Shown here piece after piece: positions 1 to 8,294 of a DNA stretch of 64,000 nt. The DNA lies in the NCBI GenBank assembly GCA_900764925.1, contig CAAFPW010000067.1, forward strand, positions 1-64,000, read 5' to 3'. The DNA comes from Fusobacteriaceae bacterium. Its GTDB lineage: Bacteria; Fusobacteriota; Fusobacteriia; Fusobacteriales; Fusobacteriaceae. Numbering within the stretch: the first letter of the stretch is position 1; each line of letters starts with the position of its first letter. The position numbers were made by a program, and so were the translations under genes. The notes beneath the pieces are model-generated. The model saw only the letters and a list, made by a program, of their open reading frames with translations. It had not been told where the DNA came from and did not search any database.

Positions 1-12
1 TATATCATTAAT

Positions 13-41
13 TTGACAATTTTTAAATATTGTAGTAAATT
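13..41 (+). promoter_or_regulatory. Possible promoter of the peptide importer operon
   Basis: A TTGACA box (13-18) is followed after 17 bases by TAAATT (36-41). It lies about 170 bases upstream of the lipoprotein start. The rest of 1-211 is AT-rich and holds only the inverted repeat at 104-141. Confidence 0.4.
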
Positions 42-103
42 TTTAACTATAAGATACAAAAATATATTTCATAATTTGTAAAAAATATTACATAATGATT
101 AAA

Positions 104-141
104 AGAGTATTATAAAGAAACATAAATTTCTATAATACTCT
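104..141. repeat. 11-bp inverted repeat in the leader of the peptide importer
   Basis: AGAGTATTATA (104-114) and TATAATACTCT (131-141) are perfect complements around a 16-base loop. A run of A, not T, follows on the + strand, so it is not a rightward terminator of the usual kind. It could be a leader hairpin, an operator, or a weak leftward terminator. Confidence 0.5.
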
Positions 142-211
142 AAAAAAATCAGTATAGTGAAAATATTTTTTTAAAAAAGTGAAATTTAAAAAAGTAGGAG
201 GAAGTTTAGTT

Positions 212-1747
212 ATGAAAAGGAAGTTAGGATTAATACTGACAATGATATTATCACTGTTTTTATTTATCTCTTGTGGTGGAGATAAAGAAGCAGCAAGTGG
301 AAAAGCAGAAGTGAAAGATACAATTATAGTATCGGATGGAGCAGAAGCTAAATCATTAGATCCACATGCAAGTAACGACGCACAATCTTCAAGAGTAACA
401 GTACAAATTTATGATAGATTAGTAGAGCAAGGGGACAATATGGAAATAGTTCCTGGATTAGCTGAATCTTGGGAACAACCAGATGGAGTTACAACTATAT
501 TCCATCTTAGAAAAGGAGTTAAATTCCATAATGGTGAAGAGATGAAAGCATCAGACGTAAAATTCTCTTTAGATAGAATGAAAGCGTCTCCACAAGTATC
601 ACACATTATAGGAACTGTAGATAAAGTAGAAATAGTAGATGACTACACAGTAAAAGTAACTACAGCTCAACCATTTGGAGCTATTTTAAGCCATTTATCA
701 CACCCAACAGCAGCTATTTTAAGTGAGAAAGCTGTAAATGAGTATGGAGATTCTTATGGACAACATCCAGTAGGAACAGGACCATATAAATTTATCTCTT
801 GGCAGTCTGGAGATAGAATAGTATTAGAAGCTAACCCTGATTATTTCTTAGGGGAAGCTCCTATAAAAAATGTAATTTTTAGACCAATTACTGAAGGTTC
901 AAATAGAACAATAGCTATTGAAACTGGAGAGATAGATATAGCTTATGATATAGAAGGATTAGATAAAGACAGATTAAGAAATGATGATTCAGTTGTATTT
1001 ATAGAAGAGCCATCTCTTTCAATAGACTACATTGGATTTAATACACAAAAAGCACCATTTGACAATGTAAAAGTAAGACAAGCAATAGCTCTTGCTATCA
1101 ATGCAGATGATATAATTACAACTGTATATAAAGGATCAGGAACAAAAGCTAACTCTTTAATTGGACCAAAAGTTTTTGGATACTCTTCTGAGCCAAAAGC
1201 TTGGGAATACAATGTGGAAAAAGCTAAACAATTATTAGCTGAAGCTGGATATCCAAATGGATTCCAAACAAAAATTTGGATAAATGAAAATCCAGATAGA
1301 AGAGATATAGCTATAATATTACAAGCTCAATTAAAAGAGATTGGAATAGATATGACAATTGAAACTCTTGAGTGGGGAGCTTTCTTAGATGGTACTGCAA
1401 GAGGAGATCATGATATGTTTATTCTAGGATGGGTAAGTGTAACTGGAGATGCTGATTATGGTCTATACGCTTTATTACACACTTCAACATTTGGTGGAGC
1501 AGGAAATAGATCATTCTATAACAATCCAAAAGTAGATGAGTTATTAACAAAAGCTAGAAATTCTGTAGACCAAGAGGAAAGAAAAGAGTTATACAAACAA
1601 GTACAACTAATAGTACAAGAAGAAGTACCTATGTATGTAACTGCATACAAAGCTCAAAACGTGGCTCTACAAAAGAATATAGAAAACTTTAAACTAAAAC
1701 CAGCAGGACATCACAGACTTTATGGAGTAAAATTTAAAGCAAATTAA
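212..1747 (+). CDS. Oligopeptide ABC transporter substrate-binding lipoprotein (DppA/OppA type)
   Basis: This is the extracytoplasmic binding protein of a peptide-type ABC importer (SBP_bac_5 family), 511 aa. The N-terminus is a lipoprotein signal: KRK, a hydrophobic run and a lipobox ending FISC, with Cys21 as the lipidation site. The mature part has family hallmarks such as the SLDPH segment near the start and the GTGPYKF segment near residue 190. A longer frame opens at a GTG at 179, but AGGAGG at 196-201 sits 10 bases before the ATG at 212 and the lipoprotein signal begins there. Two permeases and two ATPases follow, which fits a Dpp/Opp system. Whether it binds dipeptides, longer peptides or something like glutathione cannot be read from sequence. 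Confidence 0.93.
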   Translation: MKRKLGLILTMILSLFLFISCGGDKEAASGKAEVKDTIIVSDGAEAKSLDPHASNDAQSSRVTVQIYDRLVEQGDNMEIVPGLAESWEQPDGVTTIFHLRKGVKFHNGEEMKASDVKFSLDRMKASPQVSHIIGTVDKVEIVDDYTVKVTTAQPFGAILSHLSHPTAAILSEKAVNEYGDSYGQHPVGTGPYKFISWQSGDRIVLEANPDYFLGEAPIKNVIFRPITEGSNRTIAIETGEIDIAYDIEGLDKDRLRNDDSVVFIEEPSLSIDYIGFNTQKAPFDNVKVRQAIALAINADDIITTVYKGSGTKANSLIGPKVFGYSSEPKAWEYNVEKAKQLLAEAGYPNGFQTKIWINENPDRRDIAIILQAQLKEIGIDMTIETLEWGAFLDGTARGDHDMFILGWVSVTGDADYGLYALLHTSTFGGAGNRSFYNNPKVDELLTKARNSVDQEERKELYKQVQLIVQEEVPMYVTAYKAQNVALQKNIENFKLKPAGHHRLYGVKFKAN

Positions 1748-1765
1748 TTTTAAGAGATTTTAAAT

Positions 1766-1795
1766 GGCTGTGTCTTATATAGATACAGCCTTTTT
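1766..1795 (+). terminator. Hairpin terminator/attenuator between binding protein and permeases
   Basis: GGCTGTGTCT (1766-1775) pairs with AGATACAGCC (1781-1790) through one G-U pair and a 5-base loop, followed by TTTTT. Its place just after the binding-protein gene suggests partial termination, giving more binding protein than membrane components. Confidence 0.75.
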
Positions 1796-1858
1796 AAGTA
1801 AAAGTAAATTTTAGAAAGAAAGGAGAGGACACCTAAGAGGTAGAGTGTCAAATATGAT

Positions 1859-2785
1859 ATGCACAAGTATGTATTAAAAAGAATCTTACTACTTATTCCT
1901 GTATTATTAGGAGTATCATTATTAGTTTTTGCTATAATGTCTTTAACACCTGGAGACCCAGCACAATTAATATTAGGGGAAAATGCACCTAAAGAAGCTG
2001 TTTTAAAATTAAGAGAGGAAATGGGACTTAATGATCCTTTCTTTATGCAGTATTTAAGATTTGTAAAAAATGCAATATTAGGAGATTTTGGTAGATCGTA
2101 CACAACAGGAAGAGAGGTATTTGGTGAGATATTTGCAAGATTTCCAAATACACTTGTTTTAGCGGTAATTGGTATAATTATTTCAATCTGTATTGGAATA
2201 CCAATAGGTATAATTTCAGCTACTAGACAATACTCTTTTTTAGATAGTTTTAGTATGGTAATCGCACTATTAGGAGTTTCAATGCCAGTATTCTGGTTAG
2301 GACTTATGTTAATTCTTACTTTCTCAGTAAAATTAGGATGGTTACCATCTGGAGGATTTGATGGGTTCAAGAGTATTATACTTCCAGCAGTAACTTTAGG
2401 AGTTGGATCAGCAGCTATAATTACAAGAATGACTCGTTCATCTATGCTAGAAGTAATAAGACAAGATTATATTAGAACTGCAAGAGCAAAAGGGGTAGCA
2501 GAAAAAGTAGTTATAAATAAACATGCTCTTAAAAATGCTCTTATTCCAATAATCACAGTTGTAGGATTACAATTTGGACATCTATTAGGAGGAGCAGTTT
2601 TAACAGAATCAGTTTACTCATGGCCAGGTGTAGGAAGATTGATGGTAGATGCAATTAGACAGAAGGATACACCAACAGTATTAGCAGCGGTTGTTTTCTT
2701 AGCAGCAGCATTCAGTGTGGTAAACTTATTGGTAGATATATTATATGCTTATGTTGACCCAAGAATAAAATCTCAATATAAGTAG
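1859..2785 (+). CDS. Peptide ABC transporter permease, DppB type
   Basis: First inner-membrane subunit of the importer, 308 aa, BPD_transp_1 family. The N-terminal MHKYVLKRILLLIPVLLG segment is typical of DppB/OppB. The cytoplasmic EAA-like loop (YIRTARAKGVAEK, about residue 200-213) contacts the ATPases, and the family ending YAYVDPRIK is present. The start is the first ATG after an in-frame stop at 1841. The nearest purine-rich site, AGAGG at 1836-1840, is 18 bases upstream and lies in the loop of a small GACAC/GTGTC hairpin (1828-1849), so translation initiation here may be unusual. Confidence 0.92.
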   Translation: MHKYVLKRILLLIPVLLGVSLLVFAIMSLTPGDPAQLILGENAPKEAVLKLREEMGLNDPFFMQYLRFVKNAILGDFGRSYTTGREVFGEIFARFPNTLVLAVIGIIISICIGIPIGIISATRQYSFLDSFSMVIALLGVSMPVFWLGLMLILTFSVKLGWLPSGGFDGFKSIILPAVTLGVGSAAIITRMTRSSMLEVIRQDYIRTARAKGVAEKVVINKHALKNALIPIITVVGLQFGHLLGGAVLTESVYSWPGVGRLMVDAIRQKDTPTVLAAVVFLAAAFSVVNLLVDILYAYVDPRIKSQYK

Positions 2786-2800
2786 TGAGGGGGAAAAATA

Positions 2801-3676
2801 ATGTCAAATACAAACACTTCAAATAAAAAGAGAAGTCAGTGGGGAGAGGTATGGAGAAGATTAAAAAGAAATAAGATGGCTATTTTAGGATTAATCATCT
2901 TAACTATACTTGTTTTACTGGCAATATTTGCTGATGTTATAGCAGATTATGACAATGTTGTAATTAAACAAAATCTAGCTCAAAGATTACAAGGACCAAG
3001 TGCAGCACATTGGTTAGGAACAGATGAGTTTGGTAGAGATATATTTGCAAGACTTATACATGGAACAAGAGTTTCATTACAAGTTGGAATTGTAGCTGTT
3101 GGAATCTCAATTGTTATTGGGGGAATTCTAGGAGCAGTAGCTGGTTACTATGGTGGTAAATTAGATAATATAATAATGAGAATCATGGATATCTTCTTAG
3201 CTGTACCAAGTATCTTACTAGCAATTGCTATTGTATCAGCATTAGGCCCAAGTATATTAAACCTTATGCTAGCTATAAGTATTTCAAGTGTACCAAGCTA
3301 TGCAAGAATTGTTAGAGCTTCTGTTCTTTCAATAAGAGACCAAGAGTTTATAGAAGCTGCTAGAGCAATAGGAGCAAGTAATACAAGAATAATATTTAGA
3401 CATATTATTCCTAACTCACTAGCACCTGTAATTGTACAAGCCACATTAGGAGTAGCAAGTGCAATATTATCAACAGCAGGGTTAAGTTTTATCGGATTAG
3501 GAATACAACCACCAGCTCCAGAATGGGGATCTATGCTATCAGGAGGTAGACAATACTTAAGATATGCTTGGTGGGTTACAACATTCCCAGGAGTGGCTAT
3601 AATGATAACAATTCTTTCTCTTAACTTACTAGGGGATGGATTGAGAGATGCCTTAGACCCAAGATTAAAACAGTAG
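2801..3676 (+). CDS. Peptide ABC transporter permease, DppC type
   Basis: Second permease, 291 aa, with the OppC_N extension before the first membrane helix (about residues 22-48) and the BPD_transp_1 domain after it. Visible signatures are HWLGTDEFGRDIFARL (about 70-86), the EAA loop EAARAIGASNTRIIFRHIIP, and the ending DGLRDALDPRLKQ. It follows dppB by 15 bases, with a GAGGGG ribosome site. It should pair with the DppB-type subunit to form the channel. Confidence 0.93.
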   Translation: MSNTNTSNKKRSQWGEVWRRLKRNKMAILGLIILTILVLLAIFADVIADYDNVVIKQNLAQRLQGPSAAHWLGTDEFGRDIFARLIHGTRVSLQVGIVAVGISIVIGGILGAVAGYYGGKLDNIIMRIMDIFLAVPSILLAIAIVSALGPSILNLMLAISISSVPSYARIVRASVLSIRDQEFIEAARAIGASNTRIIFRHIIPNSLAPVIVQATLGVASAILSTAGLSFIGLGIQPPAPEWGSMLSGGRQYLRYAWWVTTFPGVAIMITILSLNLLGDGLRDALDPRLKQ

Positions 3677-3696
3677 TTATTTAGGAGGAAGTGTCA

Positions 3697-4686
3697 ATGA
3701 GTAAATTATTAGATATAAAGGATTTAACAATACAGTATGTTACTGAAGATGAAGTAGTATCAGCTGTAAATAAATTAGAGATAGAGTTAGAAGAGGGAGA
3801 GACAATAGGACTAGTAGGAGAAACAGGAGCTGGAAAAACTACTACAGCACTTGGAATAATGGGACTTGTTCCAAATCCTCCTGGAAAGATATTAAGTGGA
3901 AAAATAAATTTTGAAGGGCAAGACCTTCTTTCATTAAGTGAAGAAGAGATGAGAAAGATTAGAGGAAATAAAATCTCTATGATTTTCCAAGATCCAATGA
4001 CATCATTAAATCCAGTAATGACAGTAGGAGAGCAAATAGCAGAAGTAATAGAACTACATGAAAAATTAGGAAATGAAAAATCTTTTGAAAAAGCAAAAGA
4101 GATGCTAGAGTTAGTTGGAATACCAGGAGCTAGAGCTAATGATTTCCCACATCAATTCTCTGGAGGAATGAAGCAAAGGGTTGTTATAGCTATAGCTTTA
4201 GCTTGTAATCCAAAACTATTAATAGCTGACGAACCAACTACAGCTCTTGATGTTACTATTCAAGCACAAGTACTAGACCTTATGAACGATTTAAAAGAGA
4301 AGTTCAAAACAGCTATGATACTTATAACACATGACCTTGGAGTAGTGGCACAAGTATGTGATAAGGTAGCAATAATGTATGCTGGAGAGATAGTTGAAGC
4401 TGGAACATTATTAGATGTATTTGAAAATCCAAAACATCCATATACACATGGATTGTTTGGTTCGATTCCTAGCTTAGATGAAGAGTGCGACAGATTAAAA
4501 CCAATTCAAGGATTGATGCCAGATCCTACTAACTTACCATCTGGATGTAAATTCCATCCAAGATGTCCTTATGCTACTGAATTATGTTCAAAAGAGCAAC
4601 CAGGAGTTACAGAGGTAGAAAAAGGGCATAAAGTAAGATGTCTTATTTGTGAAGGTAAAGTAGAAGTAGTAGGGGAGGAAAAATAG
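3697..4686 (+). CDS. Peptide ABC transporter ATPase, DppD/OppD type
   Basis: Nucleotide-binding subunit of 329 aa. Walker A GETGAGKTT, the Q-loop region FQDPMTSLNP, signature FSGGMKQR, Walker B LLIADEPTTALD and the H-loop ITHD are intact. The C-terminus carries the oligo_HPY extension (HPYTHGLFGSIPSL) and the CKFHPRCPYA cysteine region typical of OppD/DppD. A frame opens at GTG 3691, but AGGAGG at 3683-3688 is 8 bases from the ATG at 3697, which I take as the start. The stop codon abuts the next gene. Confidence 0.94.
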   Translation: MSKLLDIKDLTIQYVTEDEVVSAVNKLEIELEEGETIGLVGETGAGKTTTALGIMGLVPNPPGKILSGKINFEGQDLLSLSEEEMRKIRGNKISMIFQDPMTSLNPVMTVGEQIAEVIELHEKLGNEKSFEKAKEMLELVGIPGARANDFPHQFSGGMKQRVVIAIALACNPKLLIADEPTTALDVTIQAQVLDLMNDLKEKFKTAMILITHDLGVVAQVCDKVAIMYAGEIVEAGTLLDVFENPKHPYTHGLFGSIPSLDEECDRLKPIQGLMPDPTNLPSGCKFHPRCPYATELCSKEQPGVTEVEKGHKVRCLICEGKVEVVGEEK

Positions 4687-5664
4687 ATGGAGAACAATAA
4701 AGTTTTATTAGAGGTAAAAAATCTAAAAAAATATTTTAATACTCCAAAAGGACTTCTACATGCAGTAGATAATATAAATTTTACTATTTGTGAAGGAAAG
4801 ACTTTAGGAGTAGTTGGAGAGTCTGGTTGTGGAAAATCTACAACTGGTAGAGTTATATTGAGATTGATAGAAGCAACTGATGGAGAGATTATATTTGAAG
4901 GAGAAAATATAAGAAACTACTCAAAAGAGCAGATGAGAGAGATGAGAAAGAAAATGCAAATCATCTTCCAAGACCCATTTGCTTCACTTAATCCAAGAAT
5001 GACAGTAAGTGAGATAATTGCTGAGCCATTGATTATACACAAAATGTGTAAATCTAAAGAGGAGTTAGATGCTAGAGTAAAAGAGCTTATGGATACAGTA
5101 GGACTTAGTGAGAGACTTATGAATACTTATCCACATGAGCTAGATGGTGGAAGAAGACAGAGAATAGGAATAGCTAGAGCTCTTGCACTAAAACCTAAGT
5201 TTATAGTGTGTGACGAGCCAGTATCAGCTCTAGACGTATCAATTCAAGCTCAAGTTTTAAACTTGATGAAAGATTTACAAGAGGAGTTTGGACTTACATA
5301 CATGTTCATAACTCATGATTTATCAGTTGTAAAGCACTTTTCTGATGATATAGCTGTTATGTATTTAGGAGAGTTAGTTGAGAAGGCACCATCTAAGATG
5401 TTGTTTAAAAATCCAATTCATCCATATACAAAGGCACTTTTATCAGCAATTCCTGTACCAAGTGTAAAGAAAAAAATGGAGAGAATAAAACTTCAAGGAG
5501 AGATTACATCTCCAATCAATCCAGAAAAAGGGTGCAGATTTGCAAAAAGATGTGTATATGCTAAAGATATTTGTAGACAAGAGGATCCACAATTGAGAGA
5601 GGTTGGAGAAGGGCATTTCTATGCTTGTCATCTAGCTGAAGAACTAGGATTTGTAGAAAAATAA
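4687..5664 (+). CDS. Peptide ABC transporter ATPase, DppF/OppF type
   Basis: Second ATPase, 325 aa, starting directly after the stop of the DppD-type gene (translational coupling likely). Walker A GESGCGKST, Walker B FIVCDEPVSALD and the H-loop ITHD are intact, with the oligo_HPY C-terminus (HPYTKALLSAIPVP). The ABC signature reads LDGGRRQR where LSGGQRQR is usual, so the conserved Ser is Asp and the Gln is Arg. This variant occurs, from memory, in a subgroup of DppF-like proteins, so I do not read it as inactivation. The two ATPases should form a heterodimer. Confidence 0.93.
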   Translation: MENNKVLLEVKNLKKYFNTPKGLLHAVDNINFTICEGKTLGVVGESGCGKSTTGRVILRLIEATDGEIIFEGENIRNYSKEQMREMRKKMQIIFQDPFASLNPRMTVSEIIAEPLIIHKMCKSKEELDARVKELMDTVGLSERLMNTYPHELDGGRRQRIGIARALALKPKFIVCDEPVSALDVSIQAQVLNLMKDLQEEFGLTYMFITHDLSVVKHFSDDIAVMYLGELVEKAPSKMLFKNPIHPYTKALLSAIPVPSVKKKMERIKLQGEITSPINPEKGCRFAKRCVYAKDICRQEDPQLREVGEGHFYACHLAEELGFVEK

Positions 5665-5675
5665 GGGGTAATTTT

Positions 5676-6125
5676 ATGAAAACAATAACAAAAAGATTTG
5701 AAGAGTTAACAAGTAGAGAGATCTATGAGATAGGAAAAATTAGAAGTGAGGTTTTTGTTGTTGAACAAAAATGTATCTATCTAGATTTAGATGGAAAGGA
5801 TTTTAATTCTAGACATCTGTATTTTTACGATGAAACTTCAAATGAGATAGTTTGTTATTGTAGAATATTAGACAGAGGAATTTCATACTCAACTGCTTCA
5901 ATAGGAAGGGTGTTAACTAATCCCAAGTATAGAAGAAAAGGGTATGCTAGGGAGATGTTAAAAATAGCTATTGAGATAGTGAGAGAAGAGATGAAAGAGA
6001 GTGAGATAACAATAGGAGCACAAAACTATTTAAAAGAGTTTTATAGCTCATTAGGATTTAAAACAATCTCTGATGTCTATGATGAAGATGGAATTCCACA
6101 CATAGATATGAATTTAAAAGTTTAA
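5676..6125 (+). CDS. GNAT-family N-acetyltransferase (ElaA-like)
   Basis: Small cytoplasmic acetyltransferase of 149 aa. The acetyl-CoA motif A is visible as IGRVLTNPKYRRKGYAREML (about residues 88-107). The N-terminal RSEVFVVEQKC segment resembles the ElaA branch. The substrate is unknown. It lies 11 bases behind the peptide importer ATPase and before a strong terminator, so it is probably the last gene of that operon, possibly acting on an imported amine or peptide (inference only). Confidence 0.8.
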   Translation: MKTITKRFEELTSREIYEIGKIRSEVFVVEQKCIYLDLDGKDFNSRHLYFYDETSNEIVCYCRILDRGISYSTASIGRVLTNPKYRRKGYAREMLKIAIEIVREEMKESEITIGAQNYLKEFYSSLGFKTISDVYDEDGIPHIDMNLKV

Positions 6126-6142
6126 ATAGATAATGATAAAAG

Positions 6143-6193
6143 TTCAAGAATAACTTCTATGAGGGGAATAGAGTTGTTATTCTTGAATTTTTT
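6143..6193 (+). terminator. Terminator of the peptide importer operon
   Basis: TTCAAGAATAAC (6143-6154) and GTTATTCTTGAA (6176-6187) form a perfect 12-bp stem with an inner 5-bp extension (TCTAT/ATAGA), followed by TTTTTTATT. Confidence 0.85.
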
Positions 6194-6205
6194 ATTTATA
6201 TTATC

Positions 6206-6234
6206 TTAAAATATACACAAAAAAAGGGTATAAT
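6206..6234 (+). promoter_or_regulatory. Probable promoter of the uridine-kinase-like gene
   Basis: TATAAT at 6229-6234 with a weak TTAAAA (6206-6211) 17 bases upstream. The expected RNA start near 6241 excludes an ATG at 6240 as the translation start. Confidence 0.5.
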
Positions 6235-6263
6235 AGGATATGACTAATAAAAGAGGTGAATTT

Positions 6264-7727
6264 ATGGTAAAGTTTAGTGCTAAAAAATATTCAACAACTT
6301 TAAAACTTATTTTTTTAAAAGCTGTACATGATATTTATCCTGAGGGTGATGTAATAATAGATAACTCTTTAAATAATGGTGTGTACGGAGAGATAGATAA
6401 TATTACTTTAACAAAAGAGGGAATAGAAAAAATTTCAAATAGGATGAAAGAGATAATAGAAAAAAATTATCCAGTAGAATTAGTGACTTCAAATAATGAG
6501 GAGCTAAAAGCTAAGAGTGAAACTATAGAGAGAGAGGATGTAAGAAAATTATTGGATAACAGTGGTTGGACAAGTATAATGGAGTATGCCATAGATGGAT
6601 ACCACGATTATATCTATGAAAGACCATATAAATTTACTGGAGATGTAGATGTTTTTGAATTAACAAAATATAATGATGGATTTATCCTAAAATATCCTTT
6701 AAGTGAAGATAAAGTTTTACCTCCTGAGATAGATACTCCAAAGATAGCAAAAGTATTTTCTGAAGCTGCTGATTGGAACCAGATTTTAGGAGTAGATACT
6801 TTAGGAAGTTTAAATGAAAAGGTTTTAAATAAAGAGATAGGAGAGTTAATCAGAATAAATGAGGCTCTACATCACAAAGAGATAGCTAAGATTGCACATC
6901 AAATATCAAGTAATGAGAAGATAAAGTTAGTAACTATAGCTGGACCATCATCTTCTGGAAAGACAACTTTTAGTAAAAGATTGTATATCCATTTGAGAGC
7001 TAATGGAATGAATCCTATAGTTATATCTTTAGATAATTACTACATAGGAAGAGCTAATGTTCCTTTAGATGAGAATGGTAAAAAAGATTTTGAGACAATA
7101 GAAGCTTTAGATTTGAAACTTCTTAATCAAAATTTAAAAGATTTAGTGAGAGGAAAAGAGGTAGAGATTCCAGAGTATAATTTTATAACTGGAGAGAGAG
7201 AAAAAGTTGGAATAAAGATGAGAGTTCCTAAGAAGAATGGACTTATTATTATAGAGGGAATACATGGATTGAATGAGAGATTGACATGTGAAATTCCTAG
7301 AGAAAATAAGTTTAAGATATATATAAGTTGTTTGACTCAACTTAATATTGACAGACACAATAGAATTTCTACAAGTGATGTAAGAGAGATTAGAAGACTT
7401 GTGAGAGATAGCCTTTCAAGAGAGGAGAAAGGAGAGGGAACACTTGCTATGTGGACATCTGTAAGAAAAGGAGAAGAGAAACATATATTCCCATATCAAG
7501 AGGAGGCAGATGCACTGTTTAATAGTAACTTAGTATACGAGTTGGGAGTTTTAAAAAGTTATGCTTTAAGAGAGCTTATAAAAGTTAAACCAAGTAGCCT
7601 TTATTACGAGGAAGCTAAGAGATTAATGAGATTTTTATATTGCTTTGTTGATATTAAAGTAGATCTTATACCAGATGATTCTATATTGAAAGAGTTTATA
7701 GGTGGAAGTATTTTTTATAAGTATTAA
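6264..7727 (+). CDS. Uridine kinase-like nucleoside kinase with tRNA-synthetase-like N-terminus
   Basis: Predicted cytoplasmic nucleoside kinase of 487 aa. The C-terminal half is a Udk/PRK-type P-loop kinase with Walker A GPSSSGKT (227-234). A Walker B-like IIIEGIHGLN follows. The N-terminal half resembles the second additional domain of threonyl/alanyl-tRNA synthetases (histidine-containing segment GYHDYIYERP near 112-121); this fusion is common in Firmicutes and Fusobacteria. The family often also has a TGS domain, which is not evident here. The start at 6264 follows AGAGGTG (6252-6258). Substrate specificity is not proven by sequence. Confidence 0.82.
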   Translation: MVKFSAKKYSTTLKLIFLKAVHDIYPEGDVIIDNSLNNGVYGEIDNITLTKEGIEKISNRMKEIIEKNYPVELVTSNNEELKAKSETIEREDVRKLLDNSGWTSIMEYAIDGYHDYIYERPYKFTGDVDVFELTKYNDGFILKYPLSEDKVLPPEIDTPKIAKVFSEAADWNQILGVDTLGSLNEKVLNKEIGELIRINEALHHKEIAKIAHQISSNEKIKLVTIAGPSSSGKTTFSKRLYIHLRANGMNPIVISLDNYYIGRANVPLDENGKKDFETIEALDLKLLNQNLKDLVRGKEVEIPEYNFITGEREKVGIKMRVPKKNGLIIIEGIHGLNERLTCEIPRENKFKIYISCLTQLNIDRHNRISTSDVREIRRLVRDSLSREEKGEGTLAMWTSVRKGEEKHIFPYQEEADALFNSNLVYELGVLKSYALRELIKVKPSSLYYEEAKRLMRFLYCFVDIKVDLIPDDSILKEFIGGSIFYKY

Positions 7728-7742
7728 AGTGGAGTTTTTTTC

Positions 7743-7771
7743 TTGACAATAAAATAATTATATTATAAAAT
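7743..7771 (+). promoter_or_regulatory. Promoter of the marR-type gene
   Basis: TTGACA (7743-7748), a 17-base spacer, and TAAAAT (7766-7771). The -10 box is the first half of the palindrome at 7766-7793. Confidence 0.8.
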
Positions 7772-7793
7772 ACCTAGGTAACTAGGTATTTTA
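7766..7793. promoter_or_regulatory. MarR-type operator 1 (autoregulation)
   Basis: TAAAATACCTAG (7766-7777) and CTAGGTATTTTA (7782-7793) are perfect inverted copies around GTAA. It covers the -10 box and start of transcription, the expected place for a MarR autorepressor. Confidence 0.75.
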
Positions 7794-7811
7794 TTTTTGA
7801 GGTGATATTTT

Positions 7812-8231
7812 GTGAGTGATAGGAATATAGGAAGAGAGTTAAAAAAGTTATCCAATAAAATTCATAGAGAGATAGATAAATTTGCTTCTAAAAGTGAGCT
7901 TACTGGAGCTGAAGGGAGAGTATTACACTATATTTTAGGTCAGGAAGATGATGTTTATCAAAGGGATATTGAGGTTAAGTTAGGATTACGTTCATCTACA
8001 GCTACAGAGATACTGAAGAAGATGGAATTGGATGAGCTTATTATTAGAAAGCCTGCTAAGAATGATGGAAGATTAAAAAAAATTATAGTTACAGAGAAAG
8101 CTTTAAAATATAAAGACATTGTTGTAAATGATCTGAAGAACTTTGAAAAAAAGTTGAAAACAGGGCTTTCAGAAGAGGAGATAGATATATTTTTAAAAGT
8201 TGTAGAGAAGATGATAAATAATTTATCATAA
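7812..8231 (+). CDS. MarR-family transcriptional regulator
   Basis: 139-aa winged-helix regulator. The DNA-binding core is visible as QRDIEVKLGLRSSTATEILKKMELDELIIRKPAKNDGRLKKI (about residues 52-94), with the DGR wing typical of MarR. Translation starts at a GTG behind GAGGTGA. A perfect palindrome overlaps its own promoter and a degraded copy lies before the following ABC exporter genes. This suggests it represses itself and the exporter and is relieved by an unknown ligand. Confidence 0.9.
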   Translation: MSDRNIGRELKKLSNKIHREIDKFASKSELTGAEGRVLHYILGQEDDVYQRDIEVKLGLRSSTATEILKKMELDELIIRKPAKNDGRLKKIIVTEKALKYKDIVVNDLKNFEKKLKTGLSEEEIDIFLKVVEKMINNLS

Positions 8232-8242
8232 AAAATTTTACA

Positions 8243-8270
8243 TAAAATAGTTAGGAAACTAGGTTAATTA
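8243..8270. promoter_or_regulatory. MarR-type operator 2 upstream of the ABC exporter
   Basis: TAAAATAGTTAG (8243-8254), GAAA, then CTAGGTTAATTA (8259-8270). It has the same arm length and spacing as the operator at 7766-7793, with a few substitutions. It lies about 25 bases before the exporter start codon. No good -35 box is seen. Confidence 0.6.
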
Positions 8271-8294
8271 ATTTTTAATTTGGAGGATATAAAA

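Noticed and set aside
179..211. Longer N-terminus for the peptide-binding protein from a GTG
   Set aside because: AGGAGG is placed for the ATG at 212 and the lipoprotein signal begins there.
1750..2370. 206-codon open frame on the minus strand
   Set aside because: Entirely antisense to the DppB-type permease gene, with no ribosome site; composition is a shadow of the hydrophobic gene opposite.
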